DNA of 64,000 bases from Marinicrinis sediminis (lineage in GTDB: Bacteria; Bacillota; Bacilli; Paenibacillales; KCTC-33676), in the NCBI RefSeq assembly GCF_042685085.1, contig NZ_JBHUMM010000010.1:62001-126000 (forward strand). The letters run 5' to 3'. Shown here in pieces: positions 34,029-42,372 of this stretch (within the stretch, counting starts at the first letter, position 1; the number at the start of each line of letters is the position of its first letter). Under the pieces are notes generated by a model, which was given only the letters and a program-made list of their open reading frames with translations, made no database searches and was not told the origin of the DNA. Made by a program: the position numbers and the translations under genes.

Positions 34029-34746
34029 CGGCTTCGTAGCGGTGAGAGAAATGAGCTTTGAATTGGCGGACCGGGAGCTTCGCTTCCTGATCGGCCCCAA
34101 TGGAGCAGGCAAAACAACCTTCCTGGACGTCATCTGCGGCAAGGTGAGACCGAAGAATGGGCAGGTTCTGTACCGTGCACAGTCGTCGGGCTCGGAGGTG
34201 CCGCTCACCCGAAGAAAAGAGCATCAGATTGCCTCGCTCGGGATTGCCCGCAAATTTCAGGCGCCGTCGATCTTCACGGATTTGACGGTCTTTGAGAATC
34301 TGGAGCTTTCCGTTCAGAAGAAGAAGGGGATTCTGGCTGCGATGACGACCGGTGTAAAGCGTGAGATGAGAGACCGTATTCAAGGCCAGCTGGAGATGAT
34401 TGGTCTTTCCGACAAGTCGGGATTTCGAGCCGGAGGGTTATCGCACGGGGAGAAGCAATGGCTGGAGATTGGCATGATGCTCCTGCAAGACCCCCGTGTC
34501 CTGTTGCTGGATGAACCGGTAGCCGGGATGACCGATGCGGAAACAGAGAAAACAGGCGAATTGCTGAAGGAGATTACGAGAGAGCGCGCTGTAGTCGTGG
34601 TGGAGCATGATATGGAGTTTGTGCGCAACTACTCGTCTCTGGTCACGGTCATGCATGAAGGTCAATTGCTGAAGGAAGGCACGATGAGCGATATACAGAG
34701 CGATGATCGGGTCGCGGAAGTCTACTTGGGAAAAAAGGCGGGATGA
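33979..34746 (+). CDS. urtD: Urea ABC transporter ATP-binding protein UrtD
   Basis: 255-aa ATPase of the LivG group. Walker A is GPNGAGKTTF, the signature is LSHGEKQWLE (characteristic of UrtD), Walker B is VLLLDEP and the switch His is in VVEHDMEFV. Starts inside urtC; AAGGTGAG precedes ATG 33979. Drives urea import with UrtE. Confidence 0.95.
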   Translation: MKREPILRSEKVTVEFDGFVAVREMSFELADRELRFLIGPNGAGKTTFLDVICGKVRPKNGQVLYRAQSSGSEVPLTRRKEHQIASLGIARKFQAPSIFTDLTVFENLELSVQKKKGILAAMTTGVKREMRDRIQGQLEMIGLSDKSGFRAGGLSHGEKQWLEIGMMLLQDPRVLLLDEPVAGMTDAETEKTGELLKEITRERAVVVVEHDMEFVRNYSSLVTVMHEGQLLKEGTMSDIQSDDRVAEVYLGKKAG

Positions 34747-34749
34747 GTC

Positions 34750-35445
34750 ATGCTAGCAGTGAAGAATATGGAAGTTGGCTACGGTGAGAGCACGGTCATT
34801 CGCGATGTAACCATGCAGGTGGAGCCGGGCAAGGTCGTATGTCTCATGGGGCGAAACGGAGTCGGCAAGACGACGCTTGTGAAGGCGATCATGGGTATTT
34901 TGAAAAGCAGTAAAGGTTCCATCACTTATAAAGATCACAAGCTGCATACCGCTTCTCCTCACCTGCGGGCGAAATCAGGCATTGGCTATGTGCCGCAGGG
35001 CAGAGAGATATTCGGTCAATTGACCGTCTACGAGAACATCTGGATGGGACTGGAGGGGACGAAGCCTCGCAAGAAGGAGATTCCACCTGCTGCTATCGAG
35101 AAGTTTCCCATTCTGAAAGAGTTTTTTGCCCGCAAGGGCGGAGACCTGAGCGGAGGGCAGCAACAGCAGCTGGCATTCGCCAGAGCGCTCGCGTCTGAGC
35201 CGGAGCTGCTCATTCTGGATGAGCCGACGGAAGGGATTCAGCCCTCGATCGTACAGGATATCCAGCAGGTGATTCGAGACATCAAGGAGCAGCACGATAC
35301 TGCGATTTTGCTCGTGGAGCAAAGTCTGGAGTTTGTGAAGAGTGTGGCAGACTACGTCTATGTCATTCAAAAAGGGACCGTTGTTGCTTCCGGGGATGTG
35401 TCTATTTTGGACGACGAGCAGGTGAAGCACTATCTGGTGGTGTAG
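34750..35445 (+). CDS. urtE: Urea ABC transporter ATP-binding protein UrtE
   Basis: 231-aa ATPase of the LivF group. Walker A GRNGVGKTTLVK, signature LSGGQQQQLAFAR, Walker B LLILDEPTEG and switch His... the H-loop position is occupied by VEQSLEFV, as in many UrtE/LivF proteins. Begins four bases after urtD ends. Last gene of the transporter operon; a terminator-like hairpin follows at 35533. Confidence 0.95.
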   Translation: MLAVKNMEVGYGESTVIRDVTMQVEPGKVVCLMGRNGVGKTTLVKAIMGILKSSKGSITYKDHKLHTASPHLRAKSGIGYVPQGREIFGQLTVYENIWMGLEGTKPRKKEIPPAAIEKFPILKEFFARKGGDLSGGQQQQLAFARALASEPELLILDEPTEGIQPSIVQDIQQVIRDIKEQHDTAILLVEQSLEFVKSVADYVYVIQKGTVVASGDVSILDDEQVKHYLVV

Positions 35446-35532
35446 CATTGCTGACCTGTAATGGCGCTGTACGGAAATCATTGCCATGCGTTATAATAGA
35501 GGGACCGGACAGAAGGGAATGCTTGGAGAATG

Positions 35533-35554
35533 GCGGCGGAGAGCCGCTTTTTTT
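35533..35554 (+). terminator. Terminator downstream of the urt operon
   Basis: GCGGC-GGAGA-GCCGC stem followed by TTTTTTT. A TATAAT at 35492-35497 lies just upstream without a good -35, so a short transcript could begin and end here. Confidence 0.75.
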
Positions 35555-35661
35555 CTTCCTCATGACGAACGGCTCAAACGGCTCAGGCGAGCGGCTTGTA
35601 TCTGTTTGACGATCGGAGGAAGCCGAGCAAGTCCACAACCTTGATGGGAGGTGGAACCGTT

Positions 35662-36396
35662 ATGAACCCGATTACCCTTGATATGATTCCGATCTCGGAA
35701 CAAGCCATTACCGTTCAGTTCTATTCCAGCACCTCGATTCCGTTATTCCCCTATATTCAAGCATTTCTGAAGGAACTGCGGGTTCGGCCCATTTCAGGCA
35801 TGGTTGAATGTATCGCGACGGATGAAGTGTTGACGGTTTATTATGATCCTGCAGTCGTGCAGCGACTGCATCGCTCGTCGCTTGCCCTTTCGTCCGTGTC
35901 ACATTGGATGAAAATGCAGATTCACGAGCGGCATCAGCTTTTTCGTATGCAGGAGCGGATATCCGAAAAAGGGGCTGGCAGTCTCAAAATCATCCCGGTT
36001 TGCTACGGTGGTCAGTACGGACCGGATTTGGATGTGACAGCGAACCATCTTCAAATGGATACGTCCGAGGTGATCCGTCTGCATTCGGAGCGGGAATATG
36101 TCGTCAGCCTGATCGGGTTTGCGCCCGGATTCCCTTATTTGCAGGGAATGGACGAACGGATCGCAGTTCCCAGACGCGCCGAGCCTCGTATTCAGGTGGA
36201 GAAGGGAAGTGTGGGCATTGGCGGCGTCCAGACAGGTGTGTATCCACTCACCCTTCCAGGCGGATGGCAACTGATTGGGCGAACCCCCATGTCGCTCTTC
36301 GATCCTCATCGCGATCAGCCTTCCTATCTGCAACCGGGGGATCGCGTCAGGTTCGAACCGATCTCGAAAGTGGATTATGAGCGTTATCGTGAATAG
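35662..36396 (+). CDS. pxpB: 5-oxoprolinase subunit PxpB (KipI family)
   Basis: 244-aa carboxyltransferase-domain-1 protein. Key blocks are IIPVCYGGQYGPDLD, SLIGFAPGFPYLQGM (FAPGFPYL is diagnostic) and GVQTGVYPLTLPGGWQLIGRTP. ATG 35662 has GGGAGGTGG. With PxpA and PxpC it makes the ATP-dependent 5-oxoprolinase that opens 5-oxoproline to glutamate. The related KipI also inhibits the sporulation kinase KinA in Bacillus; whether that applies here is unknown. Confidence 0.92.
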   Translation: MNPITLDMIPISEQAITVQFYSSTSIPLFPYIQAFLKELRVRPISGMVECIATDEVLTVYYDPAVVQRLHRSSLALSSVSHWMKMQIHERHQLFRMQERISEKGAGSLKIIPVCYGGQYGPDLDVTANHLQMDTSEVIRLHSEREYVVSLIGFAPGFPYLQGMDERIAVPRRAEPRIQVEKGSVGIGGVQTGVYPLTLPGGWQLIGRTPMSLFDPHRDQPSYLQPGDRVRFEPISKVDYERYRE

Positions 36397-36461
36397 GGAC
36401 GTCTGCCCAGACGGCCCTGTTTGACGGTTGCAGGAAATGGCGAACAAGGAGGTGATGCCCT

Positions 36462-37583
36462 GTGGAACAGCAAGGGGGAAGGGAACCAGTTGAGCCTGTC
36501 CGTCAGAACGGGACGGACCGTGAAGAAGAGGTCAGTCAGCGTATTGGAATGAAAGTGAAGAAGCCCGGAGTCTATACGACCTTGCAGGATCAGGGACGAA
36601 TCGGACACCGGCATCTGGGTGTGCCGGTCAGCGGTGTGATGGATCGCTGGTCGAGCCGAGTCGCTAATCGATTGCTGGGCAATGAAGATGAGGCAGCCGT
36701 GCTGGAGATGACCTGGGTCGGTCCCACGCTCGACATTCAGCAAGGGATGTGGATCAGTATTTGCGGAGGTGCCTGTTCGGTTCAGGCCAATCAACAGGAA
36801 ATTCCCATGTGGCGACCTGTCTATCTCCCGGCCGGCACGGTACTGAGCATCGGCAGTTTCAGAAAAGGATGCAGGGCCTATCTGGCGGTACAGGGTGGGT
36901 TCGAAGCCGAGATTGTGCTGGGCAGTCGCAGTACGTATGTACGCGGAGGATTCGGTGGGATCGGGGGCAGAACGCTACGGGCAGGAGATGAACTGGTCAT
37001 CCGCCCGTCGGCTGCCTTGAACGCAGAGCAGCCGCAGAACCCGCCATGCATCGGGAGACGAGCAATCCGAACGGATAGGCTGTACCGTCCGTCATGGCGC
37101 GTCCCCATTCTGGATTGGAAGGAGCCTGAACCGGTCATTCGGGTCATGGAGGGACGGGAGATCGATTCATTTCCCAAGCGCAGCAGAGAGAAGCTGAAGT
37201 CAACCGACTTTCGAATTTTGCCGCAGTCGGATCGGATGGGCTACCGGCTAGAGGGCAGTCCGCTACACCCGTTGGCTTCGTTTCAGATGAAGACAGAACC
37301 GGTGACAGTCGGGACGGTTCAGGTGCCGCCAAACGGGCAGCCTGTCATTTTGATGGCGGACGGTCAGGCGACTGGCGGGTATCCGCGCATCGCCCAGGTG
37401 GCCTCGGTGGATGTGCCGGTTTTGGCGCAGCTGCCCCCAGGCACATCCATTCGTTTTGCCTGGGTCTCGGTCACAGAGGCGGAGCAGTTATGGCTGCAAA
37501 GGGAAGCAGAACTGGAAGCACTCACCCGAGCCTTGGCGCTCAAGGGGAGGCTTGGGGATAAAGATTGCAGCCGTCTTTTCTGA
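36462..37583 (+). CDS. pxpC: 5-oxoprolinase subunit PxpC (KipA family)
   Basis: 373-aa carboxyltransferase-domain-2 protein. YTTLQDQGRIGHRHLGVPVSGVMD, GGFEAEIVLGSRSTYVRGGFGG and SDRMGYRLEG are the family signatures. GTG 36462 follows AGGAGGTGA; the first 30 residues are a non-conserved polar extension. The 3' end overlaps the convergent thiH end by 44 bp, so the two mRNAs can be antisense to one another. The third subunit gene pxpA is 2.4 kb away. Confidence 0.92.
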   Translation: MEQQGGREPVEPVRQNGTDREEEVSQRIGMKVKKPGVYTTLQDQGRIGHRHLGVPVSGVMDRWSSRVANRLLGNEDEAAVLEMTWVGPTLDIQQGMWISICGGACSVQANQQEIPMWRPVYLPAGTVLSIGSFRKGCRAYLAVQGGFEAEIVLGSRSTYVRGGFGGIGGRTLRAGDELVIRPSAALNAEQPQNPPCIGRRAIRTDRLYRPSWRVPILDWKEPEPVIRVMEGREIDSFPKRSREKLKSTDFRILPQSDRMGYRLEGSPLHPLASFQMKTEPVTVGTVQVPPNGQPVILMADGQATGGYPRIAQVASVDVPVLAQLPPGTSIRFAWVSVTEAEQLWLQREAELEALTRALALKGRLGDKDCSRLF

Positions 37584-38661
37584 CTGGCTGATAGCCTTTC
37601 TCCTTAATCGCTCTGCAAACCTGGGCCACCGTTCGGGTATCGGAGATTTCAAATTGCCCCGGTGTTTCTGAAGCCAGCGCATAACCCCCAACAGCGGTGG
37701 AAGAGGCGGCAGACATTTTCGTGACACCAAGTGGCAGCAACTGATCGCGAAGCGCTGCCCGTTCCCTGGTGGAGAGGGTGATGCCAGAGGCAGGCATGAA
37801 GAGTCGATAAGCGAGCATGATCTGGGTGAGCAGGCGATCATCAACAGGATGGGCAGGTTGAAAAGAGCCGAGGTGAGGGCGAATTCTAGGAAAAGCCATC
37901 TGTATGGCCGTTTCTAAATAACGAGACTGCAGCGTCCGGGCATGCAGGCCGGCTGTAAAGGCTTCGGTTCGTGCATCACCCAAACCGAGAAGGGCACCGA
38001 TGGTGACCGAAGGGATGCCTGCGGAACACGCTCTTTCCGGTGTATCGATTCGCGTGCGATAGTGTCGCTTGGGCCCTTTCAGGTGCAGCTTGGCATAGAG
38101 GTGTGGATCATATACCTCCTGATACACGGTCAAGCCCTCGACCCCGCATTTTGCCAATGCTTCATATTCAGCGGTTTGCAGCGGCTGTACCTCCAGGGAG
38201 ACGGAAGGGAACCAGGTGGACAATGCGCGCACACAGCGCTGGAAGTAGGCGGCAGAAGCCTGCAAGGGAGACTCACCGCTCAGCAGCAGAACATGGCGCA
38301 ATCCGGCCTGATGCAACAAAGCGGCTTCTTTTTCGAGCTGTTGCGGCTCCAGTTGTTTTCTGGGGAAATCATGGACGACACTGAAACTGCAATACGTACA
38401 ATGATTGACACAATGATCGGACACATAGAGTGGAGCATATAGCAAGATGGCGCGACCAAAGTGCTGAATCGTCAGCTGGTGCGCCTTTTGGGCCATCGGC
38501 TCCAGGTAAGGCTCTGCGGCTGGAGAGAGCAGAGCCAGATAGTCCTGCTCGTCCAGATGGGACTTCAGCAGCGCTTTCTCGACATCGCGTGCATGCATGT
38601 TAGCCATGATCGTGCTGAGTGGCCTGGACTGGAGGGCAGTGCAGGTTTCATAGAAGCCCAT
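37540..38661 (-). CDS. thiH: 2-iminoacetate synthase ThiH
   Basis: 373-aa radical-SAM enzyme cleaving tyrosine to dehydroglycine for thiamin thiazole synthesis. The CVNHCTYCSF motif binds the 4Fe-4S cluster, and VLLLSGESP and YQEVYDPHLYAKLH are ThiH blocks. ATG 38661 is preferred, preceded by AAAGGAG; the GTG at 38682 lies on that site. Follows thiG closely and shares its TPP riboswitch. Use of ThiH rather than the oxygen-dependent ThiO fits facultative anaerobic growth. Confidence 0.92.
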   Translation of the reverse strand: MGFYETCTALQSRPLSTIMANMHARDVEKALLKSHLDEQDYLALLSPAAEPYLEPMAQKAHQLTIQHFGRAILLYAPLYVSDHCVNHCTYCSFSVVHDFPRKQLEPQQLEKEAALLHQAGLRHVLLLSGESPLQASAAYFQRCVRALSTWFPSVSLEVQPLQTAEYEALAKCGVEGLTVYQEVYDPHLYAKLHLKGPKRHYRTRIDTPERACSAGIPSVTIGALLGLGDARTEAFTAGLHARTLQSRYLETAIQMAFPRIRPHLGSFQPAHPVDDRLLTQIMLAYRLFMPASGITLSTRERAALRDQLLPLGVTKMSAASSTAVGGYALASETPGQFEISDTRTVAQVCRAIKEKGYQPVRKDGCNLYPQASP

Positions 38662-38668
38662 GGATGAA

Positions 38669-39460
38669 TCAGCTCCTTTCACCTAGAAATCCTGTCAGGG
38701 GAGAAGAAGCTTGGGCTTGAGCAGATGCGGATACCGGACCGAGCCCGGCGAGATGGGCTTTGCGTCCGGCCTGTACGGCGAGATGAAAAGCCTCTGCCAT
38801 GAGGACGGGATGCCGGGCGGTGGCAATGGCAGTATTGACCAGTACCGCTGCTGCTCCCATTTCCATTGCCAGTCCAGCATCAGACGGTCTTCCGATGCCT
38901 GCATCGACAATAACGGGAAGGCGAGCCTCCATGATCATGATCTGAATCAGTTCTTTCATTTGCAAGCCCCGATTGGAACCGATCGGAGCGCCGAGCGGCA
39001 TTACAGCTGCGGCCCCTGCCTCTTCCAGTTGCCTCGCTGCCATCAGATCGGGCGACATATAGGGAAGCACAATGAAGCCTTCCTTCACTAATCTTTCTGA
39101 AGCCCGAATCGTTTCCAGATTGTCCGGGAGCAAATATTTCTGATCACGAATCACCTCGATTTTGACCCAGTTGCCCATCCCGGCTGCCTGTGCCAGTCTG
39201 GCTATGCGAACGGCTTCTTCCGCATTTCGGGCACCGGAGGTGTTGGGCAGCAAGATGGTGTTATCCGGCAGATGATGCAGGATCGAATCCTCCGTTTCTG
39301 ACCATTCGGCTCGTCGCACGGCGACGGTGATGACCTGTGATTGCGCAGCCTGCAAGGTGTCTTTCATCGTTTGCATATGGCCGTATTTGCCGGTGCCAAG
39401 CCATAGACGATTCGTGATCGGTGTGTCGCCGATGAGTAGGGTATCGCGCGTATCCATCAT
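38669..39460 (-). CDS. thiG: Thiazole synthase ThiG
   Basis: 263-aa (beta/alpha)8 enzyme forming the thiazole phosphate of thiamin. LWLGTGKYG, TVAVRRAEW, LPNTSGARNAEEAVRIARLA and VDAGIGRPSDAGLAMEMGAAAVLVNTAIA are diagnostic. The open frame extends upstream through the riboswitch terminator; ATG 39460 or 39457 with AAGGATG upstream is the real start. No thiS (sulfur carrier) lies next to it. Confidence 0.94.
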   Translation of the reverse strand: MMDTRDTLLIGDTPITNRLWLGTGKYGHMQTMKDTLQAAQSQVITVAVRRAEWSETEDSILHHLPDNTILLPNTSGARNAEEAVRIARLAQAAGMGNWVKIEVIRDQKYLLPDNLETIRASERLVKEGFIVLPYMSPDLMAARQLEEAGAAAVMPLGAPIGSNRGLQMKELIQIMIMEARLPVIVDAGIGRPSDAGLAMEMGAAAVLVNTAIATARHPVLMAEAFHLAVQAGRKAHLAGLGPVSASAQAQASSPLTGFLGERS

Positions 39461-39494
39461 GGTATTTTCATCCTTTCCAAGGAAAATGGGACAC

Positions 39495-39524
39495 AAAAAA
39501 CAGCTTACCGGCGCGGGCAAGCTG
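39495..39524 (-). terminator. Riboswitch-controlled terminator before thiG
   Basis: On the minus strand AGCTTGCC... and GGTAAGCT pair and are followed by TTTTTT, between the TPP aptamer and the thiG start. Its position indicates transcriptional attenuation. Confidence 0.85.
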
Positions 39525-39593
39525 GGAGCGGTCACGGTCGGGTCTCGGACGAACAGACAGCACGTCACGATGAACGGAGTGAAACAGATCGGG

Positions 39594-39685
39594 ACAGCTT
39601 TCCTACGCTGGTACGAACCAGATCAGGTACAAGGGTTGGATACTTCCTCTCAGCCGTCGGCAAAGCGCCGGGCACCCCTAGCTGT
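39594..39685 (-). ncRNA. TPP riboswitch (THI box)
   Basis: On the minus strand the element has the conserved AGGGGTGCC, CTGAGAGG, ACCCTTGTACCTGATCTGG and TACCAGCGTAGGAAA blocks in the right order, closed by a perfect P1 stem ACAGCT/AGCTGT. It should bind thiamin pyrophosphate and favour the downstream terminator. About 135 nt separate it from the thiG start. Confidence 0.96.
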
Positions 39686-39784
39686 ATCGTTGTCATATGT
39701 AACGCAATCGTACTATGCCAGACAGTGGGAAGCAAGATCATTTGCGAGTTGTTGACAAACTGTCAGAGGTAAGTGAGAACGGGA

Positions 39785-39925
39785 TCACAATGAGGATAAA
39801 CGGGGATAGATGGGAAGAAACGAGGATAAGTGGATATAAATCGGGACAGATCAGGAGAGAGAGGGTAATAGACAGAGACTGAAAGGGACAGAAAGGGACA
39901 GATGGGGATAGAAAGGAATAATCGA
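39785..39925 (+). repeat. Purine-rich microsatellite-like tract upstream of pxpA
   Basis: Imperfect GGGATAGA / AAAGGGACAGA repeats fill most of the spacer between the riboswitch and pxpA. No gene or hairpin was seen. Confidence 0.65.
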
Positions 39926-39998
39926 AACGGTTAAAGAATCAAGTCGATGTCATGTATGACGATTATCCAGAGAGGAAAGAAAAGGAGGAGGAGGATTC

Positions 39999-40760
39999 AT
40001 GCGATTGAACATCGATCTGAACTGCGATTTGGGCGAGAGTTTTGGCGTTTATCAGATGGGTCAGGATGCAGACATATTGCCGTGGATCACGTCCGCGAAT
40101 ATCGCCTGTGCCTTTCATGCCGGTGATCCTTCTGTGATGAAGCGCACGGTGAAAGCGTGTGTCCAGCATGAGATTCATATCGGTGCGCATCCCGGCCTGC
40201 CTGATCTGCAAGGCTTCGGACGGCGGGAAATGCAGGTTACGGCAGAGGAAGTCTATGACATGATCGTGTATCAAGTCGGGGCCTTGCGGGCGTTTGTGCA
40301 GATTGAAGGGGCGCGCCTTCATCATGTGAAGCCGCACGGGGCGCTCTACAATATGGCAGCCAGACAGCCGGAGCTAGCAGCGGCGGTGGCAGCGGCTGTC
40401 TATGATGTGGATCGGGAACTTGTGCTGTATGGACTGGCCGGTAGTGAGTTGATCGAACAGGGAAGGAAGCGGGGTCTGCGGGTAGCTCGCGAAATATTCG
40501 CAGATCGCATGTATGAAGACGATGGCGCCTTGACGCCAAGATCGCTGCCGGGGGCCGTGATTCATGATGCCCAGCAGGCCATTTCACAGGTGATGTCCAT
40601 TCTGGAACGGAAGGAAGTCATGAGCAGAAGAGGCCTTGTGGTGCCACTTGAAGCGGATACAGTCTGTGTGCATGGAGATAATGAGCAGGCATTGGTCTTT
40701 GTGCAGGGACTGCACCAAGGCTTGACAGAAGCGGGATTGCTGGTTAAAGGGGAGAAGTAG
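39999..40760 (+). CDS. pxpA: 5-oxoprolinase subunit PxpA (LamB/YcsF family)
   Basis: 253-aa LamB/YcsF protein. DLNCDLGESFGVYQMG, NIACAFHAGDPSVM, GAHPGLPDLQGFGRR and HHVKPHGALYN are family hallmarks, with the metal-site-like His/Asp residues in place. ATG 39999 follows AAGGAGGAGGAGG. Together with PxpB and PxpC it hydrolyses 5-oxoproline to glutamate. The next gene, four bases on, encodes a gamma-glutamylcyclotransferase-like protein whose known reaction makes 5-oxoproline. Confidence 0.94.
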   Translation: MRLNIDLNCDLGESFGVYQMGQDADILPWITSANIACAFHAGDPSVMKRTVKACVQHEIHIGAHPGLPDLQGFGRREMQVTAEEVYDMIVYQVGALRAFVQIEGARLHHVKPHGALYNMAARQPELAAAVAAAVYDVDRELVLYGLAGSELIEQGRKRGLRVAREIFADRMYEDDGALTPRSLPGAVIHDAQQAISQVMSILERKEVMSRRGLVVPLEADTVCVHGDNEQALVFVQGLHQGLTEAGLLVKGEK

Positions 40761-40763
40761 ACT

Positions 40764-41330
40764 GTGGCTACTTGGCAAGATTCCGTCGTATCGGTTTTCG
40801 TATATGGAACGCTCCTTCAGGGCGAATGCAATCATCACCTGGTCAATACTCATCTACGGGCGTTGGAAGCAGGACAGATATACGGTACGCTCGTGCATCT
40901 CGGTCCCTATCCCGGTCTGTTGCTGTTGGACGAGGAGAAGGTTATGCAATCGCGGCAGGCAGCCAAGGTCTCTGAGTTCAAGCAGACCTCTCAGGAGACT
41001 TCTCTGGCGGCTCAGACGGCTCAGAATTCGCAAGCAAGGCGGATCTCCCAGCAGACGCCGACCTTACAAAAAGCGCGGACCTTACACGCTTCGTCAGCCA
41101 AAGGGATTGTGCATGGTGAATGGTTGACGTTAAATAAAGAAGCGTTGTCTGTGCTGGATGCATTGGAGGACTATTTTGGGCCAGCGCATCCAGATAATGA
41201 ATACGACCGTGTCTGGATTCAGGATGTCAGCCGTGCAAGGGAGGGCTGGGTGTATGTGTGGAGAGCGCATAGACATGCTCCGTTGATTCCAAGCGGGTCA
41301 TGGCGCAGGCGATCGACAGCCCATTCCTGA
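40764..41330 (+). CDS. Gamma-glutamylcyclotransferase-like (AIG2/GGCT fold) protein with insertion
   Basis: 188-aa protein with the GGCT fold: VFVYGTLLQGECNHHL is the substrate-loop motif (YGTL) and LDALEDYFGP carries the candidate catalytic Glu. Residues about 60-115 are a Ser/Gln/Thr-rich insertion (EFKQTSQETSLAAQTAQNSQ) absent from ordinary members. GTG 40764 lies three bases after the pxpA stop, so the genes are probably coupled. Forming 5-oxoproline from gamma-glutamyl peptides would feed PxpABC; this link is inferred from context. Confidence 0.75.
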   Translation: MATWQDSVVSVFVYGTLLQGECNHHLVNTHLRALEAGQIYGTLVHLGPYPGLLLLDEEKVMQSRQAAKVSEFKQTSQETSLAAQTAQNSQARRISQQTPTLQKARTLHASSAKGIVHGEWLTLNKEALSVLDALEDYFGPAHPDNEYDRVWIQDVSRAREGWVYVWRAHRHAPLIPSGSWRRRSTAHS

Positions 41331-41372
41331 TTGTGCAGCGATTGATAAATAAGAAAAGAAAGAGGGATGGTT

Positions 41373-42047
41373 ATGAAGAGAGCGATTCTGGCCGGAGCGA
41401 GTGGTTTGGTAGGCGGACATTTGCTGGAACTGATGCTGGCTGACAATCGTTATGATGAAGTTGTATTGCTTGGAAGAAGAGAGCTACCCCTGCAACATTC
41501 GAAGCTGGTCCAGCGAAAGGTGGATTTTGAAAAGCTTCATGAGCTGGAGATATCCTTCGCACAGGCTGATGTTTACTGTACGCTTGGCACAACGATCAAG
41601 AAAGCAGGGTCTCAGGATGCATTTCGCCAGGTAGATTATGTGTACCCCTACGCGCTAGCTCAAAAAGCGAAGGAAGAGGAAGCCAGTCAATTTCTCATCA
41701 TTACGGCACTGGGCGCAAATGCCAGCTCCGGTGTGTTTTACAATCGGGTGAAAGGCGAGCTGGAGAAAGCTCTTCAGCAGATGAAGCTTCGTTCGCTGCA
41801 TATTTTCAGACCTTCTCTGCTTCTTGGAGACCGAAAGGAATTCCGACTGGGTGAGCGTGCGGGTGCCGTCATCGGTAAGGGCATTTCCTTTGCCATGACT
41901 GGCAAACTGAGACGATACAGACCGATTCAGGCCATGACTGTCGCCTGTGCGATGTACAATGTAGCTACAACCGAATCGATGGGGATGCGCGCGTATGAAT
42001 CGGATGAGATTGAGAAGTTGGGAAAAACAGGTCGAGAGCTTGTCTGA
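41373..42047 (+). CDS. NAD(P)-binding oxidoreductase (TIP30/HTATIP2-like)
   Basis: 224-aa short-chain-type Rossmann protein. AILAGASGLVGGHLLELML binds the dinucleotide, and CTLGTTIKKAGSQDAFRQVDYVYP and FYNRVKGELEKAL are typical of the TIP30-like group; the YxxxK pair is FYNRVKG. ATG 41373 is six bases after GAGGG; ATG 41367 touches it. The substrate is unknown. It is downstream of the 5-oxoproline genes on the same strand but after a 42-bp gap. Confidence 0.8.
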   Translation: MKRAILAGASGLVGGHLLELMLADNRYDEVVLLGRRELPLQHSKLVQRKVDFEKLHELEISFAQADVYCTLGTTIKKAGSQDAFRQVDYVYPYALAQKAKEEEASQFLIITALGANASSGVFYNRVKGELEKALQQMKLRSLHIFRPSLLLGDRKEFRLGERAGAVIGKGISFAMTGKLRRYRPIQAMTVACAMYNVATTESMGMRAYESDEIEKLGKTGRELV

Positions 42048-42118
42048 CTGGTCATTCAGTCCCCTTTGTAGTAAGGTTGACAGGAAAACGAATAATCTAC
42101 GGGGAAGAGGTGACTCGA

Positions 42119-42352
42119 ATGCTGTTGGTCAGATTGATCATGGCAGGATTGGTGGTTTTGCTCGTGATTGGCGCGTACTCGGTGGTTAAAAGCGTTCGAT
42201 CCTATATGAAGCAGGCCAAACAAGGCATTGAAGCTTGTCCGGCCTGTGAACAGATGATATCGGTGCCCAGGGACGTGGCGAATTGTCCCAAGTGCGAGGT
42301 GAAGTTGGGAAGGAACAAGGACGGTTCCCTGCTGATTCGGCTGAATGATTAG
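42119..42352 (+). CDS. Small membrane-anchored zinc-ribbon protein
   Basis: 77-aa protein with one N-terminal membrane helix (LLVRLIMAGLVVLLVIGAYSVV) and a cytoplasmic CPAC-x14-CPKC zinc ribbon. ATG 42119 follows GAAGAGGTGA. No family name is recognised. It could be a scaffold or sensor at the membrane; no function is assigned. Confidence 0.75.
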   Translation: MLLVRLIMAGLVVLLVIGAYSVVKSVRSYMKQAKQGIEACPACEQMISVPRDVANCPKCEVKLGRNKDGSLLIRLND

Positions 42353-42372
42353 CCAGTACGGCCTGGTCCGGG

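Noticed and set aside
38669..39568. Longer thiG reading frame starting at 39568
   Set aside because: The extension would pass through the riboswitch terminator; ATG 39460 has a proper ribosome site and family start.
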